The notes under the pieces: generated by a model
Databases searched by the model: none
The model's input: only the letters and a program-made list of their open reading frames with translations
What the model was told of the DNA's origin: nothing
Source: Candidatus Omnitrophota bacterium
Lineage (GTDB): Bacteria > Hinthialibacterota > Hinthialibacteria > Hinthialibacterales > Hinthialibacteraceae
DNA: 36,082 bases
NCBI GenBank assembly: GCA_003598175.1
Contig: QZKN01000160.1
Coordinates: forward strand, 1-36,082
Direction: 5' to 3'
Program-made: the position numbers and the translations under genes
Shown here: positions 7,846 through 16,117 of the stretch, one piece after another
How the letters are laid out: the number at the start of each line of letters is the position of its first letter
How positions within the stretch are numbered: position 1 is the first letter of the stretch

Positions 7846-7911
7846 ACGATTAGAAAGTCTACGAAATTATTGAATCGTACGATCCCAGGATTCAAATCGG
7901 GAGAACCAACG

Positions 7912-9945
7912 ATGCGCGGAAAAACAATCGGTTTGTTGGCGGTCCTTATCTGTTTTGGATGCGTCTATGCCATTCTTCAGGAAAAATCAGAAAAAATCTT
8001 GCTTGCGGAACCACAAGCGAATACGGCGAACAATACCATGTCCTCGAAATTTCAACATCTCGACATCAGCGGGAAGATCGACGCGCCCGATTTGAGCGGC
8101 GGCGTCAGCTGGCTGAACGTCAATCAGCCTCTCACACTCGCGCAGCTGCGCGGCAAAGTGGTTCTTTTGGATTTTTGGACCTTCTGCTGCATCAATTGCA
8201 TACATGTCATCCCTGACCTGAAACGGTTGGAGCGCAAATATCCCCGCGAATTGGCGGTGATCGGCGTACATTCGGCGAAATTCGTCAACGAAAAAGATAC
8301 GGAAAACATCCGCAACGCCATTCTGCGCTACGAGATCGAACATCCGGTCATCAACGACGCGGATTTTGTCATTTGGAGAAAATACGGCGCACAAGGCTGG
8401 CCGCACCTGGCCGTCATCGATCCGGATGGCAAAGTGGTCGGCTCTCTTTCCGGCGAAGGCAATTACGAAATATTGGATTACATCATCGGCGCATTGATCA
8501 ATAAATTCGAAGGCCGGCTCAATCCGGAGCCGATTCCTTTATTGCTGGAAAAAGAGAAAGAGCCGCCGGCCGTTCTCGCATTTCCGGGCAAAGTTCTCGC
8601 CGAGGGAAATCTTCAGCGGCTCTTCATTTCCGATTCCAATCACAATCGCATCGTGATCAGCGACTTCGATGGGAACATAACGGACATCGCGGGCAGCGGC
8701 GCGATCGGCTTAAAAGATGGCGCCTTCGCGGAAGCAGAATTCAACCATCCGCAAGGCATGGTATGGGACGGCGAGGCTCTTTTGGTCGCGGATACGGAAA
8801 ATCATGCGCTGCGTCGCGTCGATTTGAAGACGAAAACCGTCACGACCATCGCCGGAATCGGCCAACAATCCCGCACCCGCAACGGCGGCCCCGCCCGGAC
8901 TACCGCTTTGAACTCGCCATGGGATTTGACGCGCATCGGAAATAATAAAATCATTTATATCGCCATGGCCGGTCCGCATCAGCTATGGAAATATGATCCT
9001 GAAAAAGAGATCGTCGAGCCGTATGCGGGTTCCGGACGCGAAGATATCATCGACGGCCCACTTAAAAGCAGCGCGTTGGCTCAACCCAGCGGGATTTGTT
9101 CGGACGGCGTGAATTTATACTTTGCCGACAGCGAAGTGAGCGCGCTGCGCTGGGTGGATCGTGAAAAAGGAAATGGGCAGGTAAAAACGTACATCGGAAC
9201 CGGTTTGTTCGATTTCGGCGACCGCGATGGTGATTTCGATCAGGCGTTGCTGCAACATCCGCTGGGCGTGGCCTATCATGACGGCAAAATATACGTTGCG
9301 GATTCATATAATCACAAAATCAAAGTCGCCGATCCCGTCGAGCGTACAATCACGACGCTGGCGGGCAACGGAAAAGCGGGGATCGGGATGATCGATGCGC
9401 CGCAGTTCGACGAACCCGCGGGACTCAGCATCGCCGGCGACAACATTTACGTGGCCGATACCAATAACCACGCTATTCGTGTGATCAACTTGATCACGAA
9501 GAAAACAACAACCTTGCATCTCGACATCTCCTCATGGCACATGCAACAAACACACAATGTGTTTGAAATTTACGATCATCCGGAAACGATTATCCTCGAT
9601 CAAGACATCGTTGCGGCTGAAGGACGCGTCGAACTAACGCTCGATTTCCCTGAAAAACACCACCTTAACACACTGGCCGAACCAATCGTTCAGATGCGAG
9701 TAAAAAACGTCGACGGTCAGGAATGGATCAGCGACAAATTCAATCCCGATGTCACGCAAAATGCGATCACTTTCCCCATCCAATCCGGTTCGATCGGCAA
9801 TCCACAATCCATCGAGATCGCCGTTACCTTTTTCTACTGCGGCACAGACAATCAAGGGCAGTGCAAAATTGCTTCCCTCGTCATTGAAAGCCCCTTCGTA
9901 CACGGCAATGATACTACAAAAATAAATTACAGTATTCGTTCCTGA
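7912..9945 (+). CDS. thioredoxin-domain plus NHL beta-propeller protein (NHLRC2-like)
   Basis: A 677-residue exported or membrane-anchored protein. Order: a hydrophobic N-terminal signal/anchor (5-22), a thioredoxin-like domain (about 45-195) with the unusual CCINC motif at 92-96 in DFWTFCCINC, then about six NHL repeats (about 200-540) seen as recurring D-(T/S)-x-N-H steps such as SNHNRIVI, TENHALRRV, SYNHKIKV and TNNHAIRVI, then a C-terminal beta-rich domain (about 560-677). This order and the CC-x-N-C motif match animal NHLRC2 and its bacterial relatives. The start at 7912 is preferred because GGGAGA precedes it and the signal follows. The role is unknown: thiol chemistry coupled to a binding propeller, probably in the periplasm. 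It stands alone between hairpin-rich gaps. Confidence 0.9.
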   Translation: MRGKTIGLLAVLICFGCVYAILQEKSEKILLAEPQANTANNTMSSKFQHLDISGKIDAPDLSGGVSWLNVNQPLTLAQLRGKVVLLDFWTFCCINCIHVIPDLKRLERKYPRELAVIGVHSAKFVNEKDTENIRNAILRYEIEHPVINDADFVIWRKYGAQGWPHLAVIDPDGKVVGSLSGEGNYEILDYIIGALINKFEGRLNPEPIPLLLEKEKEPPAVLAFPGKVLAEGNLQRLFISDSNHNRIVISDFDGNITDIAGSGAIGLKDGAFAEAEFNHPQGMVWDGEALLVADTENHALRRVDLKTKTVTTIAGIGQQSRTRNGGPARTTALNSPWDLTRIGNNKIIYIAMAGPHQLWKYDPEKEIVEPYAGSGREDIIDGPLKSSALAQPSGICSDGVNLYFADSEVSALRWVDREKGNGQVKTYIGTGLFDFGDRDGDFDQALLQHPLGVAYHDGKIYVADSYNHKIKVADPVERTITTLAGNGKAGIGMIDAPQFDEPAGLSIAGDNIYVADTNNHAIRVINLITKKTTTLHLDISSWHMQQTHNVFEIYDHPETIILDQDIVAAEGRVELTLDFPEKHHLNTLAEPIVQMRVKNVDGQEWISDKFNPDVTQNAITFPIQSGSIGNPQSIEIAVTFFYCGTDNQGQCKIASLVIESPFVHGNDTTKINYSIRS

Positions 9946-10050
9946 TCAATCTGTGTTTGCGAACTTGTTCCTGTTGGTTTTCCGGCTACTATTATTTTTT
10001 GCTTCCACCATTCATAACAAGTTTTCTTGATCAAGAAGAAGGAGGTTGCG

Positions 10051-10584
10051 TTGTATCCCGTTCCCGGCCATTTGGCCTTTTCGCTACTCTGCCATCGCTA
10101 TTTCAACGTGGAACTGATTTCGGTCATCGTGGGAGGGTTGTTGCCGGATTTGATCGACAAACCGTTGGACGATCTCTTTCACATCACCCCTTACGGCCGC
10201 TACGCCATGCACAGTCTCACCGGATTGGCGATCGCCGGTCTGGTCGCTTACGTATTGTTCGGTAAACAAATCGGTTTGGCTTATTCGCTGGGACATTTGG
10301 CGCATTTGATCGCCGACGCGGATTTCAATCCGTGGTTCTGGCCTTTTTACGATCATCAATTTCCCGCCGGCATCACCATCGTCGATCTGGTCCGCGCGCC
10401 CGGCAAGATATTGTTTCCTTCCTGGATTCTGCTGGAAACCTCGATTTTAGGGTTGGTTTTATTTCTTTACTCAAAATATGCAGAAAAAAAGACCACACAA
10501 GCCGCGATTCTGATTGCCATCGCGGGATTGTCCATTTACCGCATTACTCGCGTCCGGCCGGAAGAAATGGCGATGCAACCGTAA
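10051..10584 (+). CDS. YdjM/LexA-type inner-membrane metal-dependent hydrolase-like protein
   Basis: A 177-residue polytopic protein of the PF04307-like metal-dependent hydrolase family. Conserved polar residues sit in the expected order: His7 (PGHLAF), LPDLID (31-36, Asp33 and Asp36), RYAMHSLTG (His54) and GHLAHLIAD (81-89, His82, His85, Asp89). About four membrane segments are predicted by eye, ending with a helix near 130-165. A TTG start at 10051 is chosen because a full AAGGAGG lies five bases upstream; an in-frame TTG at 10027 precedes that site and lacks its own. The family's reaction is poorly known. It precedes the ferredoxin gene by 118 bp. Confidence 0.8.
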   Translation: MYPVPGHLAFSLLCHRYFNVELISVIVGGLLPDLIDKPLDDLFHITPYGRYAMHSLTGLAIAGLVAYVLFGKQIGLAYSLGHLAHLIADADFNPWFWPFYDHQFPAGITIVDLVRAPGKILFPSWILLETSILGLVLFLYSKYAEKKTTQAAILIAIAGLSIYRITRVRPEEMAMQP

Positions 10585-10702
10585 CGAAAACAGTCCTTTC
10601 GTTCACAATTCCCAACACCTTTACTCGATTGATTTTTGTCAATGCTTTCCCCATCCGAATTGACTACACTGAATCCATGAATCAATCCCGAGGTGGCAAA
10701 TA

Positions 10703-11473
10703 ATGTTGAAAACAAGAAAAATCATTCATATCGACGAAGAAAAATGCGATGGATGCGGGCAGTGCGTAACCGCCTGCGCGGAAGGCGCGATTCAAATCAT
10801 CGACGGCAAGGCGTGGTTGATCAGCGAATCGTATTGCGATGGGTTGGGCGCATGTCTGGGGGAATGCCCGCAAAACGCGATCCGCATCGAAGAACGCCCG
10901 GCGGAGGAATTTTCCCCCGAAGCGGTACACGAACATTTACAACGGACCAATGGAAAACAACATGCACAACCGTCCGGACAGCCCTTCGAACTCCCTGCCG
11001 TTTCCTTCCGCTGTCCCGGCTCGAGGCCACTGTTTTTTGAGCAACGGGAACCAGCCTCGGCCCCATCCGGCTCGTTGCCGGAGCAGGAAACGTCTTCGCG
11101 CCTGCGCAATTGGCCGGTGCAGTTGCATCTGGTCCCGCTGCAGGCGCCGTATTACCATCACGCGAAACTCCTGATCACCGCCGATTGCGTCCCCTTCGCG
11201 TACGCCGACTTTCATCAACGATTTTTAGCCGATCACACGCTGATGATCGGCTGCCCCAAACTCGACGATGCCAAATTCTATTGCGAAAAATTGACGCAAA
11301 TCCTTTTGCATAACGATATCGAGTCCGTTGAAGTATTGTTTATGGAAGTGCCGTGCTGTTTCGGCCTGGTCCATGTTGTCAGGCAGGCGCTGGAGGCGTG
11401 CGGCAAGGACATCCCGCTGGTTCTCAATAAAATCGGCGTTCAAGGCAAGGTTTGTGAAGCGGCGGCGGTGTAA
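10703..11473 (+). CDS. ferredoxin-like 4Fe-4S protein with a variant second cluster motif
   Basis: A 256-residue cytoplasmic iron-sulfur protein. Residues 15-25 give a classical C-x2-C-x2-C-x3-C cluster site (CDGCGQCVTAC). The second motif, CDGLGACLGEC (45-55), has Leu48 where the second cysteine should be, leaving three cysteines. A variable Pro/Ser-rich linker (about 70-130) leads to a C-terminal domain with further conserved-looking cysteines (ADCVPFAYAD, GCPKLDDAKFYC, PCCFGL). From memory this architecture, including the Leu, recurs in proteins of anaerobes annotated simply as 4Fe-4S binding. Electron transfer is likely and partners are unknown. The ATG has GAGGTGG upstream. It is convergent with the ThuA-like gene, eight bases apart. 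Confidence 0.85.
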   Translation: MLKTRKIIHIDEEKCDGCGQCVTACAEGAIQIIDGKAWLISESYCDGLGACLGECPQNAIRIEERPAEEFSPEAVHEHLQRTNGKQHAQPSGQPFELPAVSFRCPGSRPLFFEQREPASAPSGSLPEQETSSRLRNWPVQLHLVPLQAPYYHHAKLLITADCVPFAYADFHQRFLADHTLMIGCPKLDDAKFYCEKLTQILLHNDIESVEVLFMEVPCCFGLVHVVRQALEACGKDIPLVLNKIGVQGKVCEAAAV

Positions 11474-11481
11474 TGCGCGCT

Positions 11482-12252
11482 TCAGTTTCCGGTTGCGCCC
11501 GATAGCAACGCCGGTTCTCGGCCGCAAACCCAGAATAGGGCGTTGGACACCATTCGCAGAAAATTCTCGTTTTTGAAATCATCGGGATGACCAAGCGAGG
11601 TATAAAAAATCTTGCCGCCGTTGAACACCCGCGTCCACGCGACCGGCTCCGAATGGTCCGGAATCGTTCCGGTCAGCAAAATAAACACATCGGCGGCAGG
11701 AGGCGTATTTTGATACAAACTTCCCACCGACGAAAAGTCTTCCACCCCCGCCAGAATCGGATGTTTCTTTGCCGGCGGATTGATCGTCACCTGCGTAACC
11801 GGTCCGGAACCGTAATGCCCCTGATAATTCCCGCCCAACACCAATTTGTCCAATTCCAGCCAGTTTTGAAAAGCATGACTCGCGGTGCGAATACCGACAA
11901 TCGGTTTTCCCGACAGGCAATAATCCTTCACGCGCTCCAATTGCTCCCCTTCAATCGTCAAGCGCCGCGTAAACAACAACATCACATCGCAAGTCGACAA
12001 CGCCTCAAGACCGGGAAGGTCGTTATCTTCCTTCCACACCAGCAAGGTGCAATCCACCGCATATGATTTTTTCATATATTCGATGAGAATAGGTAGGATT
12101 ACATCCGATTGATACTCCACAGAGCCGGAAAGCATACAAATTTTCAGCGGAACCGGCGCTGCGGCTTGTTCTTCTGCAAAGCCCATTCCCTTTAAGACGA
12201 TTCCACCCAAAACCAATGACATAACTAGCAGGCGCAACATAAACCGTTTCAT
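11482..12252 (-). CDS. secreted ThuA-like (trehalose-utilisation) family protein
   Basis: A 256-residue protein with a signal peptide (hydrophobic to about residue 24, cleavage near GFAEE) followed by a ThuA-like class I glutamine-amidotransferase-fold domain. Visible family features are the initial ICMLSGSVEYQSD strand-loop, DVMLLFTRR, the KPIVGIRTASHAF segment, and the closing GKIFYTSLGHPDDF strand with its GH motif. ThuA-like proteins are common beside Gfo/Idh/MocA and sugar-isomerase genes in PVC-type bacteria, but biochemical function is uncertain. The ATG at 12252 has GAAGGAG about six bases upstream. It diverges from rsmE. Confidence 0.85.
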   Translation of the reverse strand: MKRFMLRLLVMSLVLGGIVLKGMGFAEEQAAAPVPLKICMLSGSVEYQSDVILPILIEYMKKSYAVDCTLLVWKEDNDLPGLEALSTCDVMLLFTRRLTIEGEQLERVKDYCLSGKPIVGIRTASHAFQNWLELDKLVLGGNYQGHYGSGPVTQVTINPPAKKHPILAGVEDFSSVGSLYQNTPPAADVFILLTGTIPDHSEPVAWTRVFNGGKIFYTSLGHPDDFKNENFLRMVSNALFWVCGREPALLSGATGN

Positions 12253-12312
12253 GAAACACTCCTTCGAAGAATCAACAAGCCGATTAAACTATTTATTCGA
12301 TTTTCGCTTTGA

Positions 12313-12340
12313 TTGAAGCCGTTCCTCAAAATAGTATAAG
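12313..12340 (+). promoter_or_regulatory. candidate sigma70-type promoter for rsmE
   Basis: TTGAAG (12313-12318) and TATAAG (12335-12340) are separated by 16 bases, about 100 bp before the rsmE start. They match the consensus at four and five of six positions. The housekeeping consensus of this organism is unknown, so this is tentative. Confidence 0.3.
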
Positions 12341-12439
12341 ATAATCGATTTTTTTAGCGGCGGAAGTATCGAACTTTCAAAATCCGGAATCTCCGGCCTA
12401 ATTATATATCTTTTTAACAAAAATATCTCTTGATCGGTT

Positions 12440-13183
12440 ATGAACCCTATGCTCGACAAAATCCAAACACGGCTTTACACATTATTTGCGGGTGAACCGT
12501 ATATTGATTTAAACGATGGAGACAGCCTCGCGGTAAAACAATCGTTGCGGCTAAAAAACGGCGACGTCGTCGCCTGTTTCAACGGCGATGGAAACGAATA
12601 TCTTTATTCCATCGATCAAACAAGTAAAACCGGTTTTTCACTCCAATTTCAAAAGTCATTTCCCAATCCCGCGGACGCCATTCCCGCGATAACCGTGTAT
12701 ATCGCGTTCACGAAAGGAAAAACGAAAGATCGCATTGTGAAAGAACTGACTCCATTGGGCGCAACAAAAATCGTTTTTTACTCCGCGCAACGTTGTGTAT
12801 CCCATCCGGATGTGAAATCTATCGAACGTTTGCGCAAAATCGCCATAGAATCCTGCCGCCAATGCCAACGATCGACTATTCCTCAGGTCGAAATTCTGGA
12901 GAAAACACTTATCCAACTATTTCAGGATCACAATTTTTTACCCGCATCCGCCACACTTTTTTGGGAGGAAGCGGGAGAAACGCCGCCGCTGCAAATCAGC
13001 GATCCATCACAACCGATTTCCTTGATTTTCGGGCCGGAAGGAGGTTTTACCCGCGAGGAAGTGGACGATGCAATAAAAAAAGGCGTTACTATCCGCACGT
13101 TGGGCAAGCGCATCCTGCGGTCCGAACTCGCCGTTCTCGTGGGAATGATTCTGGCGCAATCGCAAAGAAACCTGTTCAGGTAA
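12440..13183 (+). CDS. rsmE: 16S rRNA (uracil1498-N3)-methyltransferase RsmE
   Basis: A 247-residue SPOUT-class methyltransferase that methylates U1498 of 16S rRNA in the ribosome decoding region, using S-adenosylmethionine. An N-terminal PUA-like part (about 1-75; LRLKNGDVVACFNGDG) precedes the knotted SPOUT domain. The domain carries the AFTKGKTKDRIVKELTPLG segment, ESCRQCQRSTIPQV, the cofactor-loop motif FGPEGGF (197-203) and LGKRILRSELA (221-231). Length is typical. The start could be the ATG at 12440 or the next at 12449; neither has a strong ribosome binding site. It is followed at 113 bp by mtaB, another RNA-modification gene, probably co-transcribed. Confidence 0.95.
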   Translation: MNPMLDKIQTRLYTLFAGEPYIDLNDGDSLAVKQSLRLKNGDVVACFNGDGNEYLYSIDQTSKTGFSLQFQKSFPNPADAIPAITVYIAFTKGKTKDRIVKELTPLGATKIVFYSAQRCVSHPDVKSIERLRKIAIESCRQCQRSTIPQVEILEKTLIQLFQDHNFLPASATLFWEEAGETPPLQISDPSQPISLIFGPEGGFTREEVDDAIKKGVTIRTLGKRILRSELAVLVGMILAQSQRNLFR

Positions 13184-13296
13184 GATACTCTCGCATCCGC
13201 CCATGCCGAAATGCCATCTCGCGCTATAATTCTTCAGGCGGAAATTTTTCATATTCAACGCTCCACTACAATAATTACTATCCATTGGAATTCATC

Positions 13297-14598
13297 ATGT
13301 CGGAAACCAATCAAACCAAACCGCGCGTGTTGATCCACACGTTGGGCTGCAAGGTCAATCAGTACGATTCCGAACGCCTGCGAACGCTTCTGACGCAGCG
13401 AGGGTATTGCTCCGTTTCCGATTCCGACGCGGAGAAAGCGGATTTGATCATCGTCAACACCTGCTCAGTCACGTCCGAAAGCGACCGCAAGGGACGCCAG
13501 CTGATCCGCAAACTCATTCGGCAAAATCCCAACGCGCGAGTGGCGGTCACCGGCTGCTATTCCGAACGCAAACCGCACGAGATTCTACAAATTCACGGTG
13601 TGGATGAAATCATTCCCATCGAAAATCAGGAACAATGGGTTGACGGACTCGTGGAAACGCTCGGTTGGGGCTGTGAAGATCAGGACGCCTTTTGGAATAA
13701 CGACGGCATCGACGCCTTTCACGAACACACGCGCGCCTTCGTGAAAATTCAGGACGGCTGTGATTTGAAATGCACGTTCTGCAGCATTCCCCAAAGCCGT
13801 GGGCAAGGCAGAAGCCGTCCCATTCCCGAAGTCGTCGCCGAATGCCGAACCTTGTTACAACGCGGCTACCCGGAAATTGTCCTCTGCGGGATTTGCATCG
13901 GTCATTATGGACATGAGCAGGATTATGACCTGCCCGATCTCGTTGAAGAAATCATCCAACTTGCCGGCATCAAACGCTTGCGCATTTCCTCGATGGAACC
14001 GCAGGACGTGACCGATAAACTGTATGAAACGATGACGCGCCGGCGGGATGTCGTTTGCCCCCATTTGCATTTGCCGCTGCAAAGCGGCTCCAATCGCGTA
14101 TTGCGCAGAATGAAGCGGCCCTACACGTTCGATTTTTTTCTGGAACGATTGCGGCAAGCCAGACGAACGCTTCCCGATTATGAAATCAGCACGGACATCA
14201 TGGTCGGCTTTCCCGGCGAGACGGATGACGACTTTCAACAAACGCTGGAAGCCGTGCGTATCTGCCACTTTTCGAAAGTGCATTCGTTCCGCTTTTCCGC
14301 GCGGGAAAACACTCCCGCCATGCGCATGAAAGATCATGTTCCCGCAACCATCGTTGAAGAGAGACGCCGCCTGCTCGACAAAACAGCATTAAAGGTCGCC
14401 AATCTCGTGAAACGGAATTATATCGGCAGAGAAATGGCGATTTTATCCGAACAATTCGAACACGATCACGGCGACGGCTTTACCGCGAATTATTTGCGCG
14501 TGGATTATGTATCCCCCCGTCCCATTGCTCGCGGAGAAATCGTTTCGGTTCATTTACAATCATTGCAAAAAGGGCGCTTGAAAGGAAGCATTGTTTAA
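13297..14598 (+). CDS. mtaB: tRNA t6A37 methylthiotransferase MtaB
   Basis: A 433-residue radical-SAM methylthiotransferase that adds a methylthio group to t6A37 of ANN-decoding tRNAs. The N-terminal UPF0004 domain supplies one 4Fe-4S cluster through Cys18 (LGCKVNQYDSE), Cys56 (NTCSVTSESDRKGRQ) and Cys87 (TGCYSE). The radical-SAM site is C155-x3-C159-x2-C162 (CDLKCTFCSIPQSRG). A TRAM-like domain forms the last 60 or so residues. The LGCKVNQYDSE and TCSVT motifs favour MtaB over MiaB and RimO. Oddity: the usual TGVHLGxYG segment reads CGICIGHYG here. The ATG at 13297 fits the family; the frame stays open upstream across rsmE, but that part is a shadow. Confidence 0.94.
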   Translation: MSETNQTKPRVLIHTLGCKVNQYDSERLRTLLTQRGYCSVSDSDAEKADLIIVNTCSVTSESDRKGRQLIRKLIRQNPNARVAVTGCYSERKPHEILQIHGVDEIIPIENQEQWVDGLVETLGWGCEDQDAFWNNDGIDAFHEHTRAFVKIQDGCDLKCTFCSIPQSRGQGRSRPIPEVVAECRTLLQRGYPEIVLCGICIGHYGHEQDYDLPDLVEEIIQLAGIKRLRISSMEPQDVTDKLYETMTRRRDVVCPHLHLPLQSGSNRVLRRMKRPYTFDFFLERLRQARRTLPDYEISTDIMVGFPGETDDDFQQTLEAVRICHFSKVHSFRFSARENTPAMRMKDHVPATIVEERRRLLDKTALKVANLVKRNYIGREMAILSEQFEHDHGDGFTANYLRVDYVSPRPIARGEIVSVHLQSLQKGRLKGSIV

Positions 14599-14642
14599 TC
14601 CGCAATCATCCTAAACCTGGTAGCAATCTTTGGGAGGATTTT

Positions 14643-14815
14643 ATGAAATTCAGCGCGACATTTATTCCGGTTATCATGATGGCGTTAACAACGACATTTG
14701 CAGAGAACAGTTTTTTAAATCGGAGATCGTGAAAGAAATGGAAAAAGCGGTTCAATACCATCAAAAACCGAAAGAGATGATCTCAGTTCCTTTGATTGAA
14801 ATGAATGTTGCTTAA
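14643..14815 (+). pseudogene. small secreted-peptide gene split between two frames at T-TTT-TTA (frameshifted or programmed -1)
   Basis: GGGAGGA at 14632-14638 is the clearest ribosome binding site in the region and serves the ATG at 14643. That frame encodes a signal peptide (MKFSATFIPVIMMALTTTFA) and stops at 14730-14732, giving only 29 residues. At 14711-14717 the zero frame reads AG-T TTT TTA, a canonical X-XXY-YYZ slippery heptamer. A -1 slip continues as KSEIVKEMEKAVQY..., a charged helical 32-residue tail ending TAA at 14813-14815, for a product of about 57 residues. The alternatives are a lost T (a homopolymer error in assembly) or a real disabling mutation. I do not recognise the peptide. 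Its stop overlaps the stop of anmK. Confidence 0.55.
14711..14717 (+). promoter_or_regulatory. TTTTTTA slippery heptamer in frame (candidate -1 frameshift site)
   Basis: The zero-frame codons are AGT TTT TTA, so the heptamer is phased exactly as T TTT TTA, the type used in retroviral gag-pol frameshifting. Slipping joins the signal peptide to the second frame. No strong downstream hairpin or upstream stimulatory Shine-Dalgarno was found by eye. Confidence 0.35.
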
Positions 14816-16047
14816 TACAACTGTTCCAAAGCCGCTGGAAAACTACGCAATTTATCAATCCGCCTGCCAGGAATGATTTTCCCCAACACCACCGCATGAT
14901 TCGCGCCGGTCGCGCCGGGGACGTTCGCGGGAATCCCGCATAGCGTCGCATAGCCCAATACGGAAAATCCCATTGCCTCCTTCGCGTCGGAAGGGATTCC
15001 CCATTCATCGATCTTACGCCAACGAACTTCGGGACATCGATTACGTAAGAGTTCCATTAAAAATGAATTTTTTACGCCGCCTCCACTCACGATCACTTCG
15101 GTCGGCGTGGCAGATGGGAATATCCACTTACGATACGCATCGCTGATCGAACCGGCCGTCAACTCCGCCGCGGTGGCGATGAGATCCTCAATCGCCGCAT
15201 CGCGCGATGCACGTACGAACCAATCGACGAATTCACCGCCGAACGTCTCATGACCGGTTGCTTTGGGCGGCGATTGCGCAAAAAAAGGATGCGCCAATGC
15301 CTCTGTCAACAAATAATCGAGAACCTGTCCCCGCCGCGCAAGTCGTCCATCCACATCACAGCGTAAGTCCGGCCGGAATCGTCGAACCAATAAATCCATC
15401 ACCATGTTTCCTGGTCCGCTGTCGAACGCCAGAATCCTCCCATCGCGCCGAATCAATGTGCAATTGGCGATGCCTCCGATGTTTTGACACAATACATCAC
15501 GTTGCGGATCCGCAAACAAAAATGCATCGACAAACGGAATCAACGGCGCTCCCACGCCGCCCGCCGCCATATCCCGCAAGCGAAAATCCGCAACCGTCGT
15601 GATTCCCGTGCGTTCCGCAATGATGCAGGGCTCGCCGATTTGTAACGTCGAAGCCGTTTTCCAATCACGTTCAAGCTGTGGATGAGGGATGTGATATATC
15701 GTCTGCCCATGTGAGCCGATAAAATCGATGCCGTCGAGAGACACACCGCCTTTCTTCGCCACGTGACAAACCGCCTCGGCATACAATTCACCTAACTCAA
15801 CATTCAATTGGCAAATGAGATCGACTGACGACCGCCGGGGATGCATGGCGGTTTGAATTCGTCCGCGAAGTTCGTGTGAAATCTCGGTTTCGTGGTAGGC
15901 GATCAATTTCACTGGCGGTTCACGGGAAAGAACGATCTCTACCAGAGCCGCATCAACGGCGTCCAATGACGTTCCCGACATCAAACCGGCTCCCACAATC
16001 GGAGCGCCGGTTTCGAGTTGACGGAGTTGAAGATATCCCGGTCTCAT
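14812..16047 (-). CDS. anmK: anhydro-N-acetylmuramic acid kinase AnmK
   Basis: A 411-residue ASKHA-fold kinase that cleaves the 1,6-anhydro ring of anhydro-MurNAc and phosphorylates it to MurNAc-6-phosphate during peptidoglycan recycling. Motifs: the ATP phosphate-1 loop GLMSGTSLDAVD (21-32), GSHGQT (111-116), ADFRLRDMAAGGVGAPL (153-169) with the catalytic Asp region, and FDSGPGNM (208-215). A GGGVKNSFLM adenosine-site motif lies near 330. Length is slightly above the usual 370 or so because of an N-terminal extension of about 18 residues. The start at 16047 has no clear ribosome binding site. It diverges from an SSS symporter gene by 70 bp, suggesting shared control. Confidence 0.95.
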   Translation of the reverse strand: MRPGYLQLRQLETGAPIVGAGLMSGTSLDAVDAALVEIVLSREPPVKLIAYHETEISHELRGRIQTAMHPRRSSVDLICQLNVELGELYAEAVCHVAKKGGVSLDGIDFIGSHGQTIYHIPHPQLERDWKTASTLQIGEPCIIAERTGITTVADFRLRDMAAGGVGAPLIPFVDAFLFADPQRDVLCQNIGGIANCTLIRRDGRILAFDSGPGNMVMDLLVRRFRPDLRCDVDGRLARRGQVLDYLLTEALAHPFFAQSPPKATGHETFGGEFVDWFVRASRDAAIEDLIATAAELTAGSISDAYRKWIFPSATPTEVIVSGGGVKNSFLMELLRNRCPEVRWRKIDEWGIPSDAKEAMGFSVLGYATLCGIPANVPGATGANHAVVLGKIIPGRRIDKLRSFPAALEQLY

Positions 16048-16117
16048 GGAATACTATATGTCCTTATCTTCACGGGCCGGTCGCAATGGCGCAGGCCCCA
16101 TCGCAAAGGATGCTCGC

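Larger units (their letters stand above)
7533..7911. other. gene-free gap holding three palindromic elements
   Basis: This 379-bp gap between two plus-strand genes holds the large hairpin at 7553-7610, a 9-bp hairpin at 7661-7681 and a third at 7815-7845. The remaining sequence, about 7690-7800, is AT-rich and probably contains the promoter of the downstream gene, but no hexamer pair is convincing. An in-frame open extension from 7804 crosses the third hairpin and is not taken as coding. Confidence 0.6.

Noticed and set aside
7804..7911. N-terminal extension of the NHL-propeller protein
   Set aside because: It translates the palindromic repeat at 7815-7845 and would bury the signal/anchor segment; the ATG at 7912 has a ribosome binding site.
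12793..13296. In-frame N-terminal extension of mtaB by 168 codons
   Set aside because: It overlaps rsmE in another frame, encodes low-complexity sequence, and MtaB family proteins begin just before LIHTLGCKVNQ.
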